From: an uncultured Oscillospiraceae bacterium
GTDB lineage: Bacteria > Bacillota > Clostridia > Oscillospirales > Oscillospiraceae
Assembly (NCBI GenBank): GCA_958426425.1
Contig: CATZYY010000087.1
Location: 1 to 9,486, forward strand
DNA length: 9,486 nt
Reading direction: 5' to 3'
Part shown: piece by piece, positions 7,330 to 9,486 of the stretch
Layout of the letters: each line of letters opens with the position of its first letter
How positions within the stretch are numbered: position 1 is the stretch's first letter
Translations under genes and position numbers: made by a program
Notes under the pieces: model-generated
What the model was told of the DNA's origin: nothing
The model's database searches: none
What the model saw: only the letters and a program-made list of their open reading frames with translations

Positions 7330-7358
7330 TTGACAATTTTGAGGGTCCTGTGTAGGGT
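7330..7358 (+). promoter_or_regulatory. Putative promoter of the hydroxypyruvate-isomerase-family gene
   Basis: A consensus TTGACA (7330-7335) is followed after 17 bases by TAGGGT (7353-7358), a weak -10 box matching at three positions. Transcription would start about 30 bases before the ATG. The rest of the roughly 300-base divergent gap (7096-7393) shows only a small hairpin, CCGGA (7280-7284) with TCCGG (7288-7292). No convincing promoter was found for the degV-family gene. Confidence 0.4.
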
Positions 7359-7393
7359 AAAGGTGAAGACATGTCACAAGGAGGCGGGAACAT

Positions 7394-8182
7394 ATGAAAA
7401 AATGGAAACGGTCGGCCTGCATTGAGACGCTATACGGTGAAATCCCCTTTTTGGAGCGATTTGCTGCTGCAAAAGCAGACGGCTTTGACGCTGTGGAGTT
7501 CTGGAGCTGGACCGACAAGGATCTGCCCGCAATAAGAGCTGCTGCGGAAAATGCTGGAATAGTCATCTGCGGCTTCAATGGAGATGCAGAGCTGTCCCTG
7601 GTGGACCCGGACCAGCGGCAGACATACATTGCCTTTTTGGAGCGGTCTCTGGATGCGGCCCGATTCCTGAATGTTCCCAGTCTCACCATCCACTCTAACG
7701 GTTTGGGAGAGGGAGGACGGGTTCTGCGGGACTACCGGGAGCTGTCTCATACCGTGAAGCTCTGCACCCTCTACAGCGGCTTGGAGCGGTGTGCCGCCTT
7801 AGGAGAGCAGTGGGAGGTGACGCTGAACCTGGAGCCGCTGAACGTGGTGACAGACCACCCCGGCAATTTTCTGACCCGCACGGAAATGGCGGCGGAACTG
7901 GTCCGGCTGATTGGATCTCCCAGACTGCGGGTGTTGTACGACGTGTACCACATGCAGCTGAACGAGGGTTGCCTTTGTGAGACCATTGGCCGGTACGCAG
8001 ACACCTTCGGCCATGTCCATATAGCAGACGCGCCGGGCCGCCATGAGCCTGGAACCGGAGAGATTGCCTATGCGCGGGTGTACGCTGCCCTGGAGGCGGC
8101 GGGATACAATGGCTATCTGGGTTACGAACTGTTTCCGGCCGCAGACACCGCTGCGGCGGTCCGAGCCATTATGGAGGCATGA
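7394..8182 (+). CDS. Hydroxypyruvate isomerase family TIM-barrel protein
   Basis: This 262-residue protein belongs to the xylose isomerase-like TIM-barrel superfamily, Hyi branch, whose members interconvert hydroxypyruvate and tartronate semialdehyde or isomerise related sugar acids. Signature stretches are NLEPLN (145-150), YDVYHMQLN (182-190), HVHIADAPGRHEPGTGEIAY (207-226) and GYLGYELFP (240-248). By analogy with the family, Glu147, Asp183, His209 and Glu245 are the likely metal ligands, with the two glutamates also catalytic. All are present, so it should be an active enzyme. It is cytosolic, with no signal peptide. The ATG follows AAGGAGG (7378-7384) by nine bases. It stands alone, with no glyoxylate or tartronate genes beside it, so the true substrate is open. 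EIAY instead of the common EINY is a small deviation. Confidence 0.9.
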   Translation: MKKWKRSACIETLYGEIPFLERFAAAKADGFDAVEFWSWTDKDLPAIRAAAENAGIVICGFNGDAELSLVDPDQRQTYIAFLERSLDAARFLNVPSLTIHSNGLGEGGRVLRDYRELSHTVKLCTLYSGLERCAALGEQWEVTLNLEPLNVVTDHPGNFLTRTEMAAELVRLIGSPRLRVLYDVYHMQLNEGCLCETIGRYADTFGHVHIADAPGRHEPGTGEIAYARVYAALEAAGYNGYLGYELFPAADTAAAVRAIMEA

Positions 8183-8226
8183 AAAACGGCAGAACGGGCC
8201 TGCGGCACAAAGGACTTGAAAGACAT

Positions 8227-8244
8227 AGTCCTACGGGACTTTTT
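8227..8244 (+). terminator. Short intrinsic terminator after the isomerase-family gene
   Basis: AGTCC (8227-8231) pairs with GGACT (8236-8240) around TACG, a C(UACG)G loop of the very stable UNCG type, followed by TTTT (8241-8244). AGGACT (8211-8216) can instead pair with AGTCCT (8227-8232), giving a competing stem. The terminator is short, hence moderate confidence. Confidence 0.6.
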
Positions 8245-8254
8245 GCAGTACAGG

Positions 8255-8293
8255 AAAAATCGTGGGAGCAAAGTTGACTTTGCTCCCACGATT
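8255..8293 (-). repeat. Perfect 16-pair hairpin, terminator-like on the minus strand
   Basis: AATCGTGGGAGCAAAG (8258-8273) and CTTTGCTCCCACGATT (8278-8293) are perfect complements around TTGA. On the minus strand the stem runs into TTTTT (8259-8255); on the plus strand no T-run follows. Its arm resembles the hairpin at 9216-9250 (11 of 15 positions alike), so both may be copies of a dispersed intergenic hairpin repeat. Confidence 0.75.
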
Positions 8294-8315
8294 ACTGTGA
8301 CAAAAATAGAGTGCT

Positions 8316-8350
8316 AAAAAAGACTGCCGTTTCAGCCCTCGTGACGGCAG
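8316..8350 (-). terminator. Intrinsic terminator of the minus-strand helical-protein gene
   Basis: On the minus strand, CTGCCGT (8350-8344) pairs with ACGGCAG (8330-8324), then TC and a run of six T (8321-8316). It lies 76 bases past the stop of the 8426-8860 gene. The core AAAAAAGACTGCCG is also found in the tuf terminator (5910-5923). Confidence 0.8.
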
Positions 8351-8425
8351 GGGGAGAAGAATTTTCACCTTGTGTCAGAAATCACACCGCATCCTGCTCC
8401 GGGACCAGGACGGGCATCCCACGTA

Positions 8426-8860
8426 TCACAAAAATTTGCGGATATCCACGGCAAGCCGCTCTTCCAGATGAATCAGCCGCTTGGTAATGTCCTTGGAGAC
8501 CTCATCGGCAGCTTGGTACTGGTTCAGGTATTGATTCAGCGATTTTACGCCCATGTTGCAGCCGTCTGTTATCAGATCCGCGATGGTCTGGTCGGATTGA
8601 TCCATTCCCAGTTTCATGTTGGTCTTGAGCCAGGACATGCCCTTGGCAATGGGATTGGGTTCTTTGCCGTCGTCGTGGTAACGATTCAACAGACCACGAA
8701 TCTCATGCTCCAGAGTTTCGTGGTCCTGCTTGCATTTTTTCAGGTATTGCTTGAGGGTATCGCTATTTGCCTGATCTAGTACGTCATCCAGGGAGGCAAC
8801 GCCCATTTTTACGCCGGCGTCACATTCCCGCAGCAGTTTGATGGTATCCTGTTCAACCAT
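8426..8860 (-). CDS. Conserved helical protein of unknown function (possible ferritin-like four-helix fold)
   Basis: This is a 144-residue, charged protein without signal peptide or membrane segment, predicted from its composition to be almost all helix. It looks like a conserved hypothetical of Clostridia; a ferritin-like four-helix bundle (DUF2383-type) is my best guess, not an identification. An internal duplication is visible: MGVASLDDVLDQ (19-30) and MGVKSLNQYLNQ (103-114) match at seven of twelve positions, each followed by a charged helix (HETLEHE near 47-53; HLEERL near 131-136). The two halves are joined by a conserved-looking DGKEPNPIAKGMSWLK linker (64-79). The paired ExxH sites of diiron ferritins are not evident. 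The ATG at 8860 is the only good start, with AAAGGGG (8878-8872) eleven bases upstream, rather far. The start region lies inside a long leader hairpin. Monocistronic, with its own terminator. Confidence 0.8.
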   Translation of the reverse strand: MVEQDTIKLLRECDAGVKMGVASLDDVLDQANSDTLKQYLKKCKQDHETLEHEIRGLLNRYHDDGKEPNPIAKGMSWLKTNMKLGMDQSDQTIADLITDGCNMGVKSLNQYLNQYQAADEVSKDITKRLIHLEERLAVDIRKFL

Positions 8861-8910
8861 GGAAATCTCAGCCCCTTTGTTCAGATGAGACTAGCTTTTC
8901 CTGGTTGAAC
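8851..8910 (-). promoter_or_regulatory. Leader hairpin enclosing the start codon and ribosome-binding site
   Basis: On the minus strand, GTTCAACCA (8910-8902) pairs perfectly with TGGTTGAAC (8859-8851). The stem continues as GGAAA (8901-8897) with TTTCC (8865-8861), bulging only the A of the ATG (8860), and then as TCTCA with TGAGA (8871-8867 side) after an internal loop. The ribosome-binding site AAAGGGG is in the terminal loop. A second option pairs AGCCCC (8916-8911) with GGGGCT (8875-8870), covering the binding site. Both would limit initiation. Confidence 0.6.
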
Positions 8911-9212
8911 GGGGCTTATTCTTGTGCGTAACGGTTAGTGTGAAGGTGTGCAAAGCCCACTGAGGGAGATCACAAATACAACAGCGGGAGGGATACCAAC
9001 AGATAAAAATAAACAATAAAATAACTTAATAGTCTAATATAATATACAAATTAAAGAGATCAGCGTTGGAATCTTCGGTAGCCGGAGGTGCGACGGCGTG
9101 AACGTGGGTCTGGTTGCCGATGGCGAATTGGAGAGTACCAATCTGCCATGCAGTCCTGATCCAGGGAAAACGAGGGACGTGGGCGAGCCAAGATCTGCAC
9201 TGTAGGTATATG

Positions 9213-9250
9213 AAAATTGTGGGCGCAGGGGGAACCCCTGCGCCCACAAT
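9213..9250 (-). repeat. Perfect 16-pair hairpin related to the one at 8258
   Basis: ATTGTGGGCGCAGGGG (9216-9231) and its exact complement (9235-9250) flank the loop GAA. On the minus strand the stem ends in TTTT (9216-9213). The arm shares the GTGGG-x-GCA core with the hairpin at 8258-8293. No gene ends immediately to its right on the minus strand. Confidence 0.75.
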
Positions 9251-9277
9251 GATTCTGGTGCTGTGATAAACATGCAT

Positions 9278-9312
9278 AAAAATCGGAGTGCCCAAATTTG
9301 GACACTCCGATT
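9278..9312 (-). terminator. Terminator-like hairpin on the minus strand
   Basis: AATCGGAGTG (9281-9290) pairs with CACTCCGATT (9303-9312). An inner CCAAATTTGG palindrome (9292-9301) extends the stem past one mismatch. On the minus strand TTTTT (9282-9278) follows. It could end a short transcript from the promoter at 9369-9397, or one entering from beyond the window. Confidence 0.55.
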
Positions 9313-9368
9313 GTCTTCCGTGGTCACCTTGGAGTATCATCAGCTCGGATTTATGGATGCTTTATATA

Positions 9369-9397
9369 ATTTTATCAAATGCACCATTTTTTCACAA
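9369..9397 (-). promoter_or_regulatory. Possible minus-strand promoter
   Basis: On the minus strand TTGTGA (9397-9392) and TAAAAT (9374-9369) are 17 bases apart. Transcription would start near 9362 and meet the hairpin at 9278-9312 after roughly 85 bases. The region is AT-rich, so chance matches are likely. Confidence 0.35.
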
Positions 9398-9425
9398 GTC
9401 ATAATTTCGCGTGAGAAATGCACCA
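9377..9425 (+). repeat. Ten-base direct repeat AAATGCACCA
   Basis: AAATGCACCA is found at 9377-9386 and again at 9416-9425, 39 bases apart. The first copy lies in the spacer of the possible minus-strand promoter. It could be a protein-binding site or part of a mobile-element end. Confidence 0.4.
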
Positions 9426-9439
9426 AAAATGTTGTTAGC

Positions 9440-9486
9440 GTCAGGCGATAATCGCCATTCCGGGTCAGGCGAAAAACGCCAATTTT
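9440..9486 (+). repeat. Tandem small hairpin repeat at the window edge
   Basis: GTCAGGCGATAATCGCCA (9440-9457) and GTCAGGCGAAAAACGCCA (9464-9481) are two copies of one unit, each with a GGCG/CGCC stem and an A-rich loop, spaced 24 bases. The array may continue past the window. Repeated units like this occur at the ends of some insertion sequences, including the IS21 family, but no transposase is visible, so the assignment is open. Confidence 0.55.

Larger units (their letters stand above)
8911..9486. other. Gene-free stretch at the right edge
   Basis: No convincing coding region was found. Short frames on both strands run through hairpins, lack ribosome-binding sites, and show no family resemblance. 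The stretch has a very AT-rich patch (9001-9056), a GC-richer block (9060-9200) unlike its surroundings, two hairpins (9213-9250 and 9278-9312), a possible minus-strand promoter (9369-9397), and short repeats up to the window edge. The mixed composition suggests a patchwork of repeats or the remains of inserted DNA. Confidence 0.6.

Noticed and set aside
8372..8779. 135-codon plus-strand open frame opposite the helical-protein gene
   Set aside because: It has no ribosome-binding site, begins before the minus-strand stop, and its product lacks recognisable features; the minus-strand gene has consistent helical, duplicated structure and its own terminator.
9026..9340. Overlapping minus-strand open frames of 81-104 codons and a plus frame at 9263-9451
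   Set aside because: They read through perfect hairpin repeats, overlap each other in different frames, lack ribosome-binding sites and show no conserved motif.

Overview
The window is a stretch of a low-GC-phylum (Firmicutes/Bacillota) chromosome, most likely a gut Clostridia of the Oscillospiraceae group. Three things point there: the gene order rpoC - L7Ae-like gene - rpsL - rpsG - fusA - tuf, a Firmicutes-length S12 of 138 residues, and strong AGGAGG ribosome-binding sites combined with GC-rich coding DNA that prefers C- and G-ending codons. The genus is an inference; no 16S or other species marker is present.

Positions 1-5943 are translation and transcription core. The 3' end of rpoC closes with a strong intrinsic terminator. 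A near-consensus sigma-A promoter then starts a new transcription unit: an L7Ae-family K-turn protein gene, rpsL (S12), rpsG (S7), fusA (EF-G) and tuf (EF-Tu), the classical str operon. The gaps before rpsL, rpsG and tuf carry inverted repeats, and tuf has a plausible promoter of its own. A bidirectional terminator ends the unit. The S10 operon that follows tuf in Bacillus is absent here.

Positions 5905-6215 hold no protein gene. On the minus strand this gap has a terminator (for the degV-family gene), an extended -10 promoter, about 240 nt of highly structured sequence, and then the shared tuf terminator. This layout fits an independent non-coding RNA gene; I could not assign it to a known family.

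Positions 6226-8182 hold two divergent metabolic genes: a DegV-family fatty-acid-binding protein (minus) and a hydroxypyruvate-isomerase-family TIM-barrel enzyme (plus). Positions 8426-8860 (minus) encode a 144-residue helical protein with an internal duplication. Its start codon lies inside a long leader hairpin.

Positions 8911-9486 show no convincing gene. They contain an AT-rich patch, two hairpins with T-tracts on the minus strand (one resembling a hairpin at 8258-8293), a possible minus-strand promoter, and a duplicated small hairpin at the right edge that may be the end of a mobile element or repeat array.
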